A stretch of DNA of 64,000 nt from Lichenostomus cassidix (GCA_008360975.2 CM039210.1:5520293-5584292), one strand, 5' to 3'. Positions 39,501 to 50,650 are shown, numbered from the stretch's first letter. Numbers and translations are program-made. The notes: a model not told the origin generated them from the sequence alone.

Positions 39501-42295
39501 ATCCCCCTCTTTGCACCCCTCATCACATTTCCCGACAGGGGTCGACCATCTACATGGTACTGTGACCTGCAGTAGTCTGAAGTGTGACCTGGCCTACCAC
39601 ACCTCTTGCACTGAGGAGTCTCGGTCCCTGAATTTCCCTTCTTCCCGGAATTATCTTTCTGTTTAGATTTGACCCGTTTCCGTTTGTTCCCAGATTTGGG
39701 CTGTTTTTTATCCTGATCAGCGGGTCCCTGATCTGAGGACAAAAATGCAGCCAAGGCAACTTTTCCCTGATTTTCGGACTGCACCCTGGCACAAGCTCGC
39801 ATCATCTCCTGCACAGAAGGATCCCCCGGTAGGGTATTGATGATCCTTCTACATTCGTCATTGGCATTGTCCCTTGCTAAGTGTTTCATCAAGATCTGTC
39901 TCGTGGACGGATCATCAACCTGCTTTTCCAAGGCTGCCGCCAGCTTCTCAAGAAATGACATGTAAAGTTCAGATTGCCCCTGCCGTATCTGTGTATACCG
40001 TGTTTGTGGGGCAACTACCTCAATTGTTTTCAAAATGGCTCCCATACCGAGCTGTTGGGCTTGCTCCAGGATCCGAGGATCCCAGGCAGCTTGAACGTTG
40101 GGGTTGGAGAAAGGTCCCTTACCCATGAGGACATCAACCCCAACCATGCGCCTAGGGTCCTCGGCAGGCAAAGACACATTTTTCCGCAGCTGATCCTCGA
40201 CCAGCGCTTTCCAATTGTCCTCAAAGGCACTGTATTGTACGGGGTGAAACAGCACCTGAGCCAGATACATAATATCAAATGGAGCAAGCAAATCACTATT
40301 TATCATTCTAAGAACTTGCATCACTGCCGGAGAAGACACCCTGAATGTCGCGACCTTGGTCGCCAGGTCATTTGTCACGCGCCAGGCGATGGTGGAATGG
40401 CTGTTCCTTGTGTCCATAGCATCTGGGCCAGGCACATACACTGGAAAAGCCTGAGCGTCCCCCCGAGGGAAGCCATCACCATCCAAACCTGCCACAGCAG
40501 ATTCGCACCCCTCCTTCTGTTTGGGGAATCCAATCTTCTCTAGAAGTTCCCAGTCCCCAGCCTCCAGTGCACCCTGCTTCACCGATTCCCAGAACTGCAG
40601 GGGGTCGCGCGGGCGAAAAACCCCCACGCCGTTACGGCGTCTCCAGGGGTTCGACAGAGCCCAATGCCCTTTCTTTCTCGTCGCCCGCGCGAGCCTCCGC
40701 CCAGGAGGAAGAAAACCCTCCTCATCATCGTCCGAGTCGTCGGAGCAGGGCTTGCAATCAGCACTCCCCATCACAAAGGACGGCGAGCGGCCGGAGGCAG
40801 CGTCCCCGCCAAGAAACTGCGCGGTGACCGGGACGGGGGAGGGGCAGGGAGACGGCGGCGCCACCGGCGCGCCGCCGGGCGCTCCGGCCACGCCCGCCGG
40901 CACAGCGCCAGCACGCTGCGCCAGGGCCTCACTTGCCACAGAACCCGACAGGGGAACCGGCACCCGCCCGGGGCCAAAGCAGCCCCTTGCCGCTGGCACC
41001 AAGCCGGCCGTCGGGCCGCCAGGAAGTCCAGACCCCACTCGGAAACCCGGGGGACGGACTCCCTGGGCAGCCCCACACGGACCGTGGGGCCTGCACGAAC
41101 AGACCTCCATCCGCTGCCGAATCTCAGCCACTTCGGCCAGCAAATCATGGAAAAACGAAAGCGGAGGAAAAACCATCGCGCCCGGCACGGACGCGACGTC
41201 CGCCGAGCCGCAGGGAAGCCGGGTCGGCCCCGCACCCGCGGGAACGCCAATCAAAGCCCCCGCGGCGGAAGCACCGCTCGCCGGCGGCTTCCCCTCCGGC
41301 CCCACGACCGCCCCGGGGAGTGACCCCGACCGCCGGGCCCCGGCCGCAGCCGGCGGCTGAGCCGGCGCCTGCTCACACGACCCCGACGCCACGGGACCGG
41401 CCGCACCCGCGGCCACCGCGGCCCGGGGCTGCGCCGCCGGCGCGCCGGGCGGGCTCGGCAAAACGCCGGCCTCTCCCGAGCCGGCCGCCGCCCGCGCGGA
41501 AACCCCCGCGCCGGCCGAGACCACCGGCAAATCCGGAGCCGGAACCTCCGCAGCCGCAAGCGACTGGCCCGCAGCCAAAGCGAGCAGCCGGGACTCCCGG
41601 TCCTCCGCAGCACTCCCCACCCCCACCCAACCAGCCCCCGCCGCACATCCCGGCTGCCCATGGGGGAGGGGCATCCCGGCGCCATTCCGCAGGGGAGGGG
41701 GGGGGTTCCGAGGCTGCGCACATCGCGGCGGCAGAGGTGGGGGGACCTGCGCGGCGGCCGTGTCAGAGCCGGCCCGCGATCCCCCATCCCTGTGCAACCC
41801 GGCCAGCTGCTCCGTCGGGTGGACATAAGTGCGCTTCGGTAGATCAGCTGGAGAAACAAACTGAGGCCTCGCGGCCGCATCCGCCGCCAGGAACGGGACG
41901 TCAGAATCCGTCTGGGTCGGCGCGTCCTTCACACACCGCCCCACGGCCGAGAGCAGGGGCTCCACGCCCGCGCAAGCCGAGAGCTGCGAGTCATAGAACG
42001 CCTGCCCTTCCAACGCGTCCCAAATGTCTCTCCAAACCTCATGGAAGCGGACCGTAGAACGATCACCCCGCATCCACTCCATGACCAAAGCGCGGCCGAC
42101 CACAAACCAAAAATCACAGTCCAGCGCCACATCCCAAACGGCCCGGGACACGTGGCCCGCAACCCAGTCCAACAAGGCCCGAGCGACCCGCGGCGACCGA
42201 TCGGACGCAGGGTCATCCTCAGAGACCTCCAAAAAGGCCCGCAAGAGCCCATCGGCAGGAATGGGGGGGTCCATGTCCGCATCAGAATCAGCCAT
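39377..42295 (-). CDS. gag: Provirus B gag, intact 972-codon frame
   Basis: It starts MADSDADMDPP (no myristoylation Gly) about 70 bases after the primer site and has no stop. The N-terminal third is a matrix-like domain. Residues about 160-480 are Pro/Ala/Gly-rich and encoded by very GC- and CpG-rich DNA. The capsid follows, with a major homology region around QGQSELYMSFLEKLAAAL, ARDNANDECRRI, and one zinc knuckle CKRCGRPGHTSDYC at about residue 896-909. The last 40 residues overlap pro in the -1 frame. It is long for a class II Gag because of the linker. It is still open after integration and is the best candidate in the window for a translatable gag. Confidence 0.93.
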   Translation of the reverse strand: MADSDADMDPPIPADGLLRAFLEVSEDDPASDRSPRVARALLDWVAGHVSRAVWDVALDCDFWFVVGRALVMEWMRGDRSTVRFHEVWRDIWDALEGQAFYDSQLSACAGVEPLLSAVGRCVKDAPTQTDSDVPFLAADAAARPQFVSPADLPKRTYVHPTEQLAGLHRDGGSRAGSDTAAAQVPPPLPPRCAQPRNPPPPLRNGAGMPLPHGQPGCAAGAGWVGVGSAAEDRESRLLALAAGQSLAAAEVPAPDLPVVSAGAGVSARAAAGSGEAGVLPSPPGAPAAQPRAAVAAGAAGPVASGSCEQAPAQPPAAAGARRSGSLPGAVVGPEGKPPASGASAAGALIGVPAGAGPTRLPCGSADVASVPGAMVFPPLSFFHDLLAEVAEIRQRMEVCSCRPHGPCGAAQGVRPPGFRVGSGLPGGPTAGLVPAARGCFGPGRVPVPLSGSVASEALAQRAGAVPAGVAGAPGGAPVAPPSPCPSPVPVTAQFLGGDAASGRSPSFVMGSADCKPCSDDSDDDEEGFLPPGRRLARATRKKGHWALSNPWRRRNGVGVFRPRDPLQFWESVKQGALEAGDWELLEKIGFPKQKEGCESAVAGLDGDGFPRGDAQAFPVYVPGPDAMDTRNSHSTIAWRVTNDLATKVATFRVSSPAVMQVLRMINSDLLAPFDIMYLAQVLFHPVQYSAFEDNWKALVEDQLRKNVSLPAEDPRRMVGVDVLMGKGPFSNPNVQAAWDPRILEQAQQLGMGAILKTIEVVAPQTRYTQIRQGQSELYMSFLEKLAAALEKQVDDPSTRQILMKHLARDNANDECRRIINTLPGDPSVQEMMRACARVQSENQGKVALAAFLSSDQGPADQDKKQPKSGNKRKRVKSKQKDNSGKKGNSGTETPQCKRCGRPGHTSDYCRSQYHVDGRPLSGNVMRGAKRGICPPSQQFPQNKVMAQAYPVNVEEVPKAQPESTPTPQQQSS

Positions 42296-42365
42296 GCCTC
42301 AGGGCAGGCGGGGTGGGGGTCGGGCCCGGGGGCAAGACTGCCGCGTACCTGCAATCGAACGCAGT

Positions 42366-42383
42366 ACACGTCGGTGGTCACCA
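42366..42383 (-). promoter_or_regulatory. Provirus B primer-binding site, tRNA-Trp-like
   Basis: On the minus strand TGGTGACCACCGACGTGT, two bases after the LTR. Like provirus A it has one base more than the classic tryptophan-tRNA site, here an A within the C run. Confidence 0.8.
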
Positions 42384-42385
42384 GA

Positions 42386-42647
42386 TGTCGCTGTTGAGCA
42401 GCTAGCAGAGTAATGAATGCATCGGTTCTCAGTGGCAAGAAGGAATGACCTTTATTGTTTCGATTTCATCACATTTATAAAGTTCTCAAAAGTCACCCAG
42501 ATTGGTCAGTCAGAAGCCTTCCCCCAGGCCTGATTGGCCAGGCCTGCACTGTCCAAGTTCTGGGACACTGTTCCAAAACATCCAAACTTTATCTTTATTT
42601 ACAAAAACACAAGAAAACTTCCCATGGGAAAAACTGTGCTAGCCACA
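42386..42647 (-). mobile_element. Provirus B 5' LTR (K-LTR)
   Basis: 262 bp, two differences from the 3' LTR. CGGGGA (42648-42653) is the second target copy. The sense strand has TATAAAT-type and CAATAAAGG signals. Confidence 0.97.
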
Positions 42648-42653
42648 CGGGGA

Positions 42654-44400
42654 GATCAGTGTGTGACCTCAAATGCATCACATGGAACGGCTGCTTTCTG
42701 TGGGAAAGCAGAAAAACAAGTTTTGAGAGCAGTTTATACAATTTAGGATTTGACACTTCTTTTAGCCAGGCATGTTCTGCTCTGGCAACTACTCCAGCTA
42801 CATAAGCTGAATCTGTTACCAGATTAATAGGTTCTTCGAACATCTCGAAAGCTCTAACAACGGCTGATAGCTCCGCAATTTGTGGAGAGCCCTCCACTAT
42901 TTGGACATCGTGCTCCCACACTTGCGTTTCGGGATGTTTCCAAGTCACGACTGACTTTTGGGATTTCCCGGAGCCATCTGTAAAAACAGTTAGAGCCTTG
43001 AGAGGGGTTTGACTTTGAAGTTCTTTTGGGGCCAAAGGAAAAGTCGAATTGAATAATTTATGTTTTGGATGATGATTTGAAATCTTGCCTGGATAACTAT
43101 CCAGAGCAAATTGAAGGTGTTCATTTGTTTGGAGTACGTTTGCTAAGGAATCATTTTCCAATGATGGATAGATGCAGCTGAAATCACACCCTGCAAGGGT
43201 ACGGAGGCGTGCTCTGGCTCTCATAATTAGTTGGGCTACTTGTTCTTGTCGTGTTGTTATGGTTTTGAGTGGCTGATGTGATAAGAAGATCCACTCTATT
43301 ATAAGAAGTGGGTCTTTTTGTGCAGTGTCCCATTGAAAAATCAGTCCATACAGCCTGGGTGACTCACCCAGAACGATGAAATTAAAAGGTAACTCAGGGC
43401 TTGTCCGATGGGCTTGGCGAGAAGACAGGGCAAGCTGTGCCTTAGCAAAGGATTCCCGGGCCTCCTCTGTGATGACTCGGGGTGAGTCCAGGTGGTCACA
43501 GCCTTTCAGGAGGTTAAACAGTGGTGCAAAGTCCTCCGTAGTAACTCCCAGCAGAGGACGAACCCAGTTTATAGATCCACACAGCTGGTGCAAGTCCCGG
43601 AGTGTCTTTGGGTTGTCTTTGATGGTGAGCTGCTGGGGTACGATGGTCCGTTCGCTGATGCGGAGTCCCAGGTAGGTCCACGGGCAGGTACGCTGAATCT
43701 TTTCCTGCTGGATCTCAAACCCTGCTTTCTCAATGGCTTGAATACTTTTTTTTAGAGTTAAGTTCAGGTATTTATCATTTGGTGCACAAATCAACACATC
43801 ATCCATGTAGTGGAGAATGATAGAACGTGCAAACTCTTTGCGGATGGGGGACAGGATGCGAGCCACGTACCATTGGCAAATAGTTGGAGAATTTTTCATA
43901 CCCTGGGGTAACACACACCAGTGGTATCTGTGCTGGGGGGCTTCCTGGTTTAGGGATGGCACGGAGAAAACAAACCGAGGAGCATCACTTGGGTGTAGGG
44001 GAATTGTGAAGAAACAATCTTTAATGTCAATGACAGCAAGCTTCCAATTCCGAGGAAGCATTGAGGGCGAGGGCAGGCCAGGCTTTAGGGGTCCCATATC
44101 CTCAATGACTTAATTGATTTTCCTGAGGTCTTGGAGGAGCCTCCATTTGTCTTTTCCAGGTTTCCGTATGACAAAGACAGGGGAGTTCCAAGGGCTATTA
44201 GATGGTACAATGTGACCCTTGGCAAGCTGTTCTTCTACTAGGGAGTCTAAAGTGCTGAGCTTCTCTTTGCTGAGGGGCCACTGGGTCACCCAGACTGGAT
44301 CATTTGTTTTCCAGGTAAGGGGCGGGGTGGAGTGCCTCCCAGTGGCCCCAACTAGAAATCCTGAGATGGAGGTGGGATTACCAGCTGAGTCCCCCACTGG
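42654..44400 (-). pseudogene. pol: ERV-O reverse transcriptase and RNase H
   Basis: From 44397 downward the frame reads [25 protein letters not shown], then a TAA (near 44108), and is open again from 44097 to the provirus B junction. It has VIDIKDCFF, LPQGMKNSP, HYMDDVLIC, RNase H FTDGSGKSQ, TDSAYVAG and LRSHTDLPVW. It continues past provirus B at 35468. One nonsense codon and the insertions are the only breaks in this part. Class II betaretrovirus-like. Confidence 0.9.
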
Positions 44401-45212
44401 GTAAGGAGATCTCTGCCCCAGAGGGTAAAACCAGAGTCAATTACATATGGGCAGATGGTGGCTGTGTGTCCTTCAGGGCCTTCTATGATGATATTATTTG
44501 TACTCCTCTGGGAAGTTGCTGACCCTCCTATGCCTGTGATTCTCCCGCCTGCTGGTTTGGTTTTCCAGTCCTGGGGCCATTCTGCTTGAGAAATGATGGT
44601 TACATCGGCCCCTGTGTCTACCATCCCCGTCAGGTAAGCAGTGGATTTATCATTGTGTAGTTTACAATGCATCATGGGCTTGTCTGCGCCCACAACCTCT
44701 GCCCACCATATGGAAGGTGTTCTGTGGCACCTGGGGTGGTTTTCAGGTAGTATGATAGCTTGTGCTACCACCTGACCATTTGATAGAAACCAGGGAGTGT
44801 TGTTACAGGAGACAGAAATTTGTACTTGTCCACTGGGGTCTACTTTGTGCACCTCAGGTAAAGTAGAAAGTTCGGGTGGACCGTGCTTAGTGTCCCCAAC
44901 TACCAAGATATCCACAGTCTTATCAAAAGGTTTTTCAAAATTTACACATATGTGTTGTTGATTTCCATTGCGGAAGTGGTGTGTATCAGTACTTACAAGA
45001 TGGAGTCTTTTGTCTGTTCCGCTGTGCGGTGCGCAGTTACAGTCCATGGCAGAGGTTGCAGGGCAGGGAGAGACGGCCGTAAGATTTTTGTCTTTGCATG
45101 GAGCCGTGCCGCGCTTCACAGTCTGTTTCCCTGGTCCTTCTGATGGCGATGCTGGCAGGGACAGCCTGGGGGCACAGCCTCAGTATTTTTGTTAGTATTT
45201 CTCTTAAGACGC
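44352..45212 (-). pseudogene. pro: ERV-O pro: dUTPase-like domain and protease
   Basis: The frame from 45119 down to 44352 has a diverged dUTPase-like half and then GMVDTGADVTII, TGIGGSA and [11 protein letters not shown], the protease core and Gly-rich end. The reading continues upstream of 45119 to the solo LTR at 45213, so the insertion lies at the gag-pro junction. The dUTPase catalytic motif is not convincing (FLSNGQVVAQAIILP in place of the usual last motif). Confidence 0.8.
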
Positions 45213-45814
45213 TGTCTTGGATTGATGTTATGATAATCCTTTATCCCCTATCGTTGGCTTATACGCCCAAGAAAGAAAAAAATGTGTAAAAAAAATGTGT
45301 GGTCCTGTCTCTTTAACTACACCCAGCGGAAGAGGGAAACGCGGGTTGTTTTGAAAACTTTTTCCCCAAGCCTCGCCCCGGGGGAGGATTCTTGGCTCGG
45401 CAGAGACTGCGCGCTGGACGGCGGTCGGAGTGAGCTCTGTTCTGGTTCTTTTTTTCTTTTTCTTTTCATTTTTTTTTTCCTCATTTGGACCCCTTCTCTT
45501 TGATCTGCTTTGTCACCCGGAGACCCAGGAAGGCCAGAGGACAGCAGAGCTCTCAGGGAGCTCCACCCAGCCCGGGGGGGGTTGAGGAGGAGAGGGGCTG
45601 CATCTGAGGAAAAGGACTTTTTAATCAGGTTGAATAACTCCTTTTCACCTTGGTTTTCCCCTTCCCCTGTGCTTTGCAGGGCACTCTGCGTGGTTTTGTT
45701 AAATAAATAGTTTTTTCTTCACTTCCATCTAAGAGGTTCTGTTGTGGGTGGGGGAGGGGGTGTCGGGGCCCTTCGCTCTCGGAGGAGAGAGAGTTTTATC
45801 ATTAACCCGGGACA
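45213..45814 (+). mobile_element. Solo LTR, copy 2 of the 0.6-kb family, inside ERV-O
   Basis: It starts TGTCTTGGATTGATG, ends CCCGGGACA, and is closely similar to 21220-21804. It is flanked by GACGC and CACGC, a 5-bp duplication with one mismatch. It splits ERV-O between nucleocapsid and pro. Confidence 0.9.
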
Positions 45815-47631
45815 CACGCTTTGGTTCAGGGCAGTCTTTGACCATGTTTTGAAAACTCCCACAATTATAACATTTACGAGGTATTTTCTGTGATGCTGCT
45901 AGTGCTTCCGCTACCCCTTGTGAAACTGCTTGGGCTATAGTTGCCTCAGGGGATGCTAATTTGGTGCAAGCCTCAATCATCTGATCGAGGGTAGGAGGTG
46001 GGTCTAGAGGAAGGGCTCGAAGGACTTTTTTACAACTCTCATTAGCATTTGCCATAGCTAATACACGCAGCAGCTCTTTTTGGGCTTCTGAATTCCCAAC
46101 TTGCTTTTCGACTGACTCTTTTAGTCTGTCGAAGAATTTTATAAAGGACTCATTGATTGCTTGTTTTATGGTGGAAAAATTTAGAGAGGGGGTGGAGTCC
46201 GAGGGAGTTGAGAGCAAAGCCCTGTCAGCTCCTCTTTTGATATCTTCTAAAATCAGCTCAGGCAATTGTCTCGCCTGATCCTGGGGTTTAACCAGGTTTC
46301 CTTCCCCGCAAAGATCATCTAGTGTTAAGTGAGCCCTGTTGGGATCTCTGTGATATATCTGCAGGAGGTCTTTTAATTGTTTTCTCCAAGTTCTGTCCCA
46401 CAGCATGTATTCCCCCGGTGACAGAAGACATGCCATAAGATATTTTATATCATGGTGAACTAATACATTTGCAGCAAAGGTAGCTTGAAGTAGATTTTTA
46501 AAATAAGGGGAGTTACGCCCAAAATCCTTCCCCACCTTGCCCATCTCTTTTATCTGTGCATATGGGAGGGCGTCCCAGCGGGGGTTCCCTCCAGCCCTGT
46601 TATAATGCACTGGGGCAGCAGTGACAGAGATTTTGTTTGCTATTCCCCAGTGTCCGTCCTGTGCGGCTTGCCTGCGTATTTCAAGCCAGAGGTCCTCCTC
46701 AGAATCGCTGCTCTCCTCTTCCGAAGAGGAACAGGCAGCCCAAGGCCGGTACCGGGCACGGCGGGGACAGCTCCTCCTATGTCGCTGGCCGGCCCCGTTG
46801 CCGTGGGAACCGGGGAGGAGCGGGGCCGCAGGAGTAGCACCGCCGGGGAGGGGGGGGTGAAAGAGGGAGGGGCCCGTGCCCGGGTGAGGGCTCCCCGCGG
46901 GGGGAGGGCCCGACGCAGAGACACCCGATACTGCGGGGGGAGGGCCCGACGCAGGGACACCCGATACCAGGAGGAGCGGAGCCGACGCAGGGACACCCGA
47001 TACTGCGGGGGGAGGGACCGACGCTAACCCGGGAGTTTTAAACTGATATGAACAAAGCACTCCGGCTTGTTGTGCCACACGGGCCGCGTCCTGTCCCGCA
47101 GGAGAAAGGGGTAACGTGGCTTGTGCCATCTTGTAAGAAACATGAAGTCAAGGTAGGGAGGTTTTGGGGTGCTGGAAGGAGGGTAAGGGACAGGCTCGGG
47201 CTAGGGTGATCAGTCCCAGTTGGAGCAGGGGATAGGGGAGAGAGAGCTTCTCCCCCCTGAGGTTCTGGGGGTTTAGGGACAGCGGGGGAGGGAACAGACA
47301 CAGGGGAAATAGCACAAAAAGGGTCTGAATTTTTCGGCAGAACTGACTCAGTCTTAGAGTTCTTAACAGACTTATAAATCACTACAAACAAAGGGAGGAA
47401 TTTAGCAACTCTTTGATCCCCAGACTGTGTGAGAACCGTCAGTTTCTCCCCGATCTTATCCCAGAAACTAAGAGACTGAACAGAAACTACAGAAACATTT
47501 GGAAAGATGTTAAAAATCCATCGAACAAAAGATTTTAAATTCCCCTTAGAAAACTGGGAATTATCTGACTTAGGGGTGGTTTTAAGGGAGGTATAAAGCT
47601 CTGATTGGGGACGGGTTAACTTCCCACCCAT
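45815..47631 (-). pseudogene. gag: ERV-O gag, one frameshift
   Basis: It starts at 47631 with MGGKLTRPQ, an N-myristoylation signal of betaretroviral matrix. The frame is open through matrix and a Pro/Ser-rich part and shifts near 47130 to the frame open from 47129. That frame holds a linker with near-perfect 30-bp repeats (46900-47010, VSGVPASGPPPA-like), the capsid with a homology region around FIKFFDRLKESVEKQVG, AMANANESCKKVL, and one knuckle CYNCGSFQNMVKDC in which the zinc-binding His is Asn. The end is cut by the solo LTR at 45814. Confidence 0.85.
46885..47030. repeat. Minisatellite in ERV-O gag linker
   Basis: A unit of about 36 bases around GGGACACCCGATACTGCGGGGGGAGG recurs about four times with small changes, coding for VSGVPASGP-type repeats. 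Confidence 0.75.
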
Positions 47632-47930
47632 ATTCCCCAAATAAATTCTTCCCAACACCGAAAGAAAAAAATAAGGAAAAAAACCAAAAGAAAAATTCAC
47701 CCCGGCAAAGCCTCACTTACCACCTCGAGGCTTCCGAGAGTGTAAAAAAAGGCTTTCGGCGTGGTTCTCTGGTTTTAGCCGATTTCTCCTGTCCCAGACA
47801 AATGGAGATTTCTCGGCTGCCTCTTTAAACAGATCTAATAAAACTTAGACCTGTTTTCGAGGGAAGTAGCTGCTCCGATCGTGACATCTATGGCATAAAG
47901 CCTTCCGAGACACTTTCAGGGATTTTTTAT
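47632..47930 (-). other. ERV-O leader
   Basis: About 300 bases lie between the primer site and the gag ATG. The sequence CTTACCACCTCG near 47716 reads GGTAAG on the sense strand, a fair splice donor. Confidence 0.5.
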
Positions 47931-47949
47931 GTCCCTGTATCGAGCGCCA
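47931..47949 (-). promoter_or_regulatory. ERV-O primer-binding site, tRNA-Lys-like
   Basis: Sense strand TGGCGCTCGATACAGGGAC resembles the lysine-tRNA primer site (TGGCGCCCGAACAGGGAC) with one substitution and one extra base. It lies about ten bases after the LTR edge. Confidence 0.65.
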
Positions 47950-47959
47950 CTTAAGGCAG

Positions 47960-48470
47960 TGGGGGGAGGAGGGGTGGAAACAGGCCTCTGCGTTTACCGA
48001 AAGTGTCTCTAAGGCTATCGAGAGATCACTCCAGCCAGCACTGCTCTGATGCTGTACAGAAAGACCCTTCTCACACCCGAGCCGGTGTAAGGCACAGATT
48101 CTCACTCACCCAGAGAGCTGGATAGCTCATGCGTTACCAGAGACAAAGAATCCAGAGGCTCAATCAGCTGGATGTTCCAGATGTTTATTCCAAAGGGTTC
48201 CAGGGTAAAAGAGGAAGAGGAGACTCCAGGTGTCCCTAGATATAGGGATCACCTGGGGTCAGGGGAGAGGAGGCGGAGGGAACACCACAACCAATGGGGA
48301 GAAGGGATGGATGGAGTCAGGGGTTGGGTTACAGCCAGGGGGATTTACATGATTTGGGGAGGGACTTATCGTGTTACTTGGACTAGGATGTTTCCCACCA
48401 GTGAAACCCTGCTGTACTGGGACTACTTGGCTCCCCAGCAGTTCCCGAGGTGGTATCATCCACCACTACA
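47960..48470 (-). mobile_element. ERV-O 5' LTR (511 bp)
   Basis: It starts TGTAGTGGTGG at 48470 on the minus strand and ends CCCA at 47960. It pairs with 25353-25862. ERV-Z gag resumes directly at 48471 with CAGAGG. Confidence 0.92.
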
Positions 48471-48870
48471 CAGAGGCTGCATGAAAATACACAAATCTGG
48501 ACCTCAAGTCACCTGCACAGCAGTCCCACCTAGCTTACCTGTTTATAGGCCAATCTGCAAAGGACATAAGGAGAAAGCTGCAAAAGATGAATGAGACATG
48601 ACATAAATAAATTGTTGAATGCAGCCTGGAAAGTATATCAAAATAGAGATCTGACAGATAGGGATACACAAGATAAACACCAACACAAGAAAAAGTGTGA
48701 TCAGGGAAAGTAATTAACACATCAAAAAGGGGTCCTCCTCCTCCTCCTCTAGACAATGATCAGTGTCCTATCTGCAAGAAAAAGGGACACTGGAAAAACA
48801 AGTGCCTGACGTGGGAGGAAAAGACACCCCCAGTTCCTGAATTAGCTGTGAATGGGGACTGACAGGGACC
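48471..48870 (+). pseudogene. gag: ERV-Z gag, capsid end and nucleocapsid
   Basis: The frame continues from 25352 as RLHENTQIW. After stops it reaches a single CX2CX4HX4C knuckle, CPICKKKGHWKNKC (about 48769-48810), the gammaretroviral nucleocapsid. Several in-frame stops are present. Confidence 0.7.
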
Positions 48871-49250
48871 GAAGTCATTGTCCACTCCAGCGGAGCCTTC
48901 CGTTATCGTTAAGCTGGGGAAAGATGATGTTGAATTTCTGGTAGATATGGGGGCAACAAATTCTGTGTTAAATACTTGAAAAGGGAAACTGAGTCAAGAT
49001 ACTGTAAATGTGATCAGTGCCACAGGGGTAAGTGAAACAAGGCCTTTCTTCCAACCTTTAAAATTTAAATTGGGAAAACACTGGGTGACTCACCAATTCC
49101 TATATATGCCAAATTCCCCAAAGCCATTATTGGGTAGAGATTTATTGGAGAAATTAGAAACTGAAAACAAATTTTCCAAAGAAGAGGGAGTGAAAGTTAT
49201 AATTCCTGAAACTAAACTTGTCGAAGCAGCTGCCATTCTTATATAGGAGT
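48871..49250 (+). pseudogene. pro: ERV-Z protease
   Basis: VEFLVDMGATNSVL (about 48935) is the active-site loop with Met in place of Thr (DMGA for DTGA). NSPKPLLGRDLLEKL (about 49110-49155) is the C-terminal GRDLL segment. A stop after VLNT and others break it. Confidence 0.75.
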
Positions 49251-50650
49251 GTTATGGAGAAATTCCCAAAGAAGTTGAAGATACTGTCATTCCAATAGTG
49301 TGGGCCAATGATTTTCCTGGGAGATCCAAAAAAGCTGAACCTGTGAGTCTTGCACTCAAAGTAGGGGCTACGCCAATGAGGCAAAAACAATATCCTCTGA
49401 AATTAGAAGGTTGTAGGGGATTAGCACCTATAATTAAAAAGTTCCTTAAATTTGGGTTATTAGCAGAATGTGAATCTAGATACAACACACCCATCCTGCC
49501 AGTAAAGAAGGATGATGGTAAGAGTTATCGATTAGTGCAGGATTTAAGGGAAATAACAAAATAACAGAGGACATACACACAGTTGTACCAAACCCTTACA
49601 CTCTTTTGACCACACCAACAGATGAATTAGGGTGGTTCACTGTTTTAGATCTCAAGGATGCCTTTTTCTGCATTCCTGTGCATAAGAATAGCCAAGAAAT
49701 CTTTGCCTTTGAGTGGGAAAACCCTGAGACAGGGAGGACACCCAGCTCACCTGGACACTTTTGCCCTGGGGATTCAAAAACAGCCCAATCATATTCAGAA
49801 ATCAGCTGGCAAAGGAACTGGAAGACTGGAGAAGACAGGAATCAGGAGGGGTTATTCTTCAATATGTTGATGACATCTTAATTGCAGCTAAAACACAAGA
49901 TGACTGCATCCAACTCACTGTAAGTTTCTTGAACTTTCTAGGTTTAAGCGAGTATGGAATCTTGAAAGAGAAGGTACAGGTTGCCAGGGAAACAGTTGTT
50001 TACTTGGGGCTAGAAATTTTCCCTGAACATCAACAACTCAGCCGAGAATGGAAAGAAGCCATCTTCCAGAGCCCCGCACCATGACAGAGATGCCAGCCTT
50101 CCTGGGAATGGTAGGTTGGTGTTGCTTATGGATACCAAACTATGGACTACTGGTAAAACCTCTGTATGGGGCACTTAAAGCAGCTGAAAAGGGAGCCATC
50201 ATGTGGACAGAGAGTACAAGGGCTGCATTTAAACAGCGGAAAGGATCCTTGATATCAGCCCCAGCTCTGGGGCTGCCAGACTTAACTAAGCTGTTTGAAC
50301 TCTTTACATATGAGTGTTGCTCTTCGGGTACTGGCACAGCACCTTGGAGACCAGCGAAGGGCTGGGGCCTACTTTTAAAAACAGTTAGACAATGTTAGCC
50401 AAGGGTGGCCTGGGTGTTTGAAAGCTGTGGTGGCAACTGTCATCCTGATACCGGAGGCCCGTAAATTCACCCTTGTCGTATATGCACTCCACGCAGTGAT
50501 ATCCGTGCTGGAACAAAAGGGGGGACACTTGCTGTCCCCTAGCAGAATGCTTAAATACCAATCTATGTTGATGGAACAAGATGATGTTACCCTAAAAAAA
50601 AAAATCTGTTGTAAACGCTGCAATGTTTTTGTCATCTACATAAATTGACA
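49251..50650 (+). pseudogene. pol: ERV-Z reverse transcriptase
   Basis: Pieces in changing frames show [47 protein letters not shown] (PQGF changed to PWGF) and QYVDDILIA (about 49861-49887), then the connection domain (FLGMVGWCCLWIPNY). It is gammaretrovirus-like (YVDD). At least four frameshifts and several stops make this the most decayed pol of the window. Confidence 0.85.

Noticed and set aside
40933..42057. 374-codon open frame antisense to gag of provirus B
   Set aside because: It lies opposite an intact gag in DNA so GC-rich that stop codons are rare on both strands. The sequence is low-complexity Pro/Arg/Ala and has no motif.
46885..47030. Regular repeats considered as a CRISPR-like array
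   Set aside because: The units are contiguous without unique spacers, lie in a gag linker of a vertebrate ERV and encode a repeating peptide.
25564..48594. Almost identical ORFs at 25564-25908 and 48172-48594 starting MFQMFIPKG
   Set aside because: They lie antisense inside the two LTRs of ERV-O and are alike only because the LTRs are.
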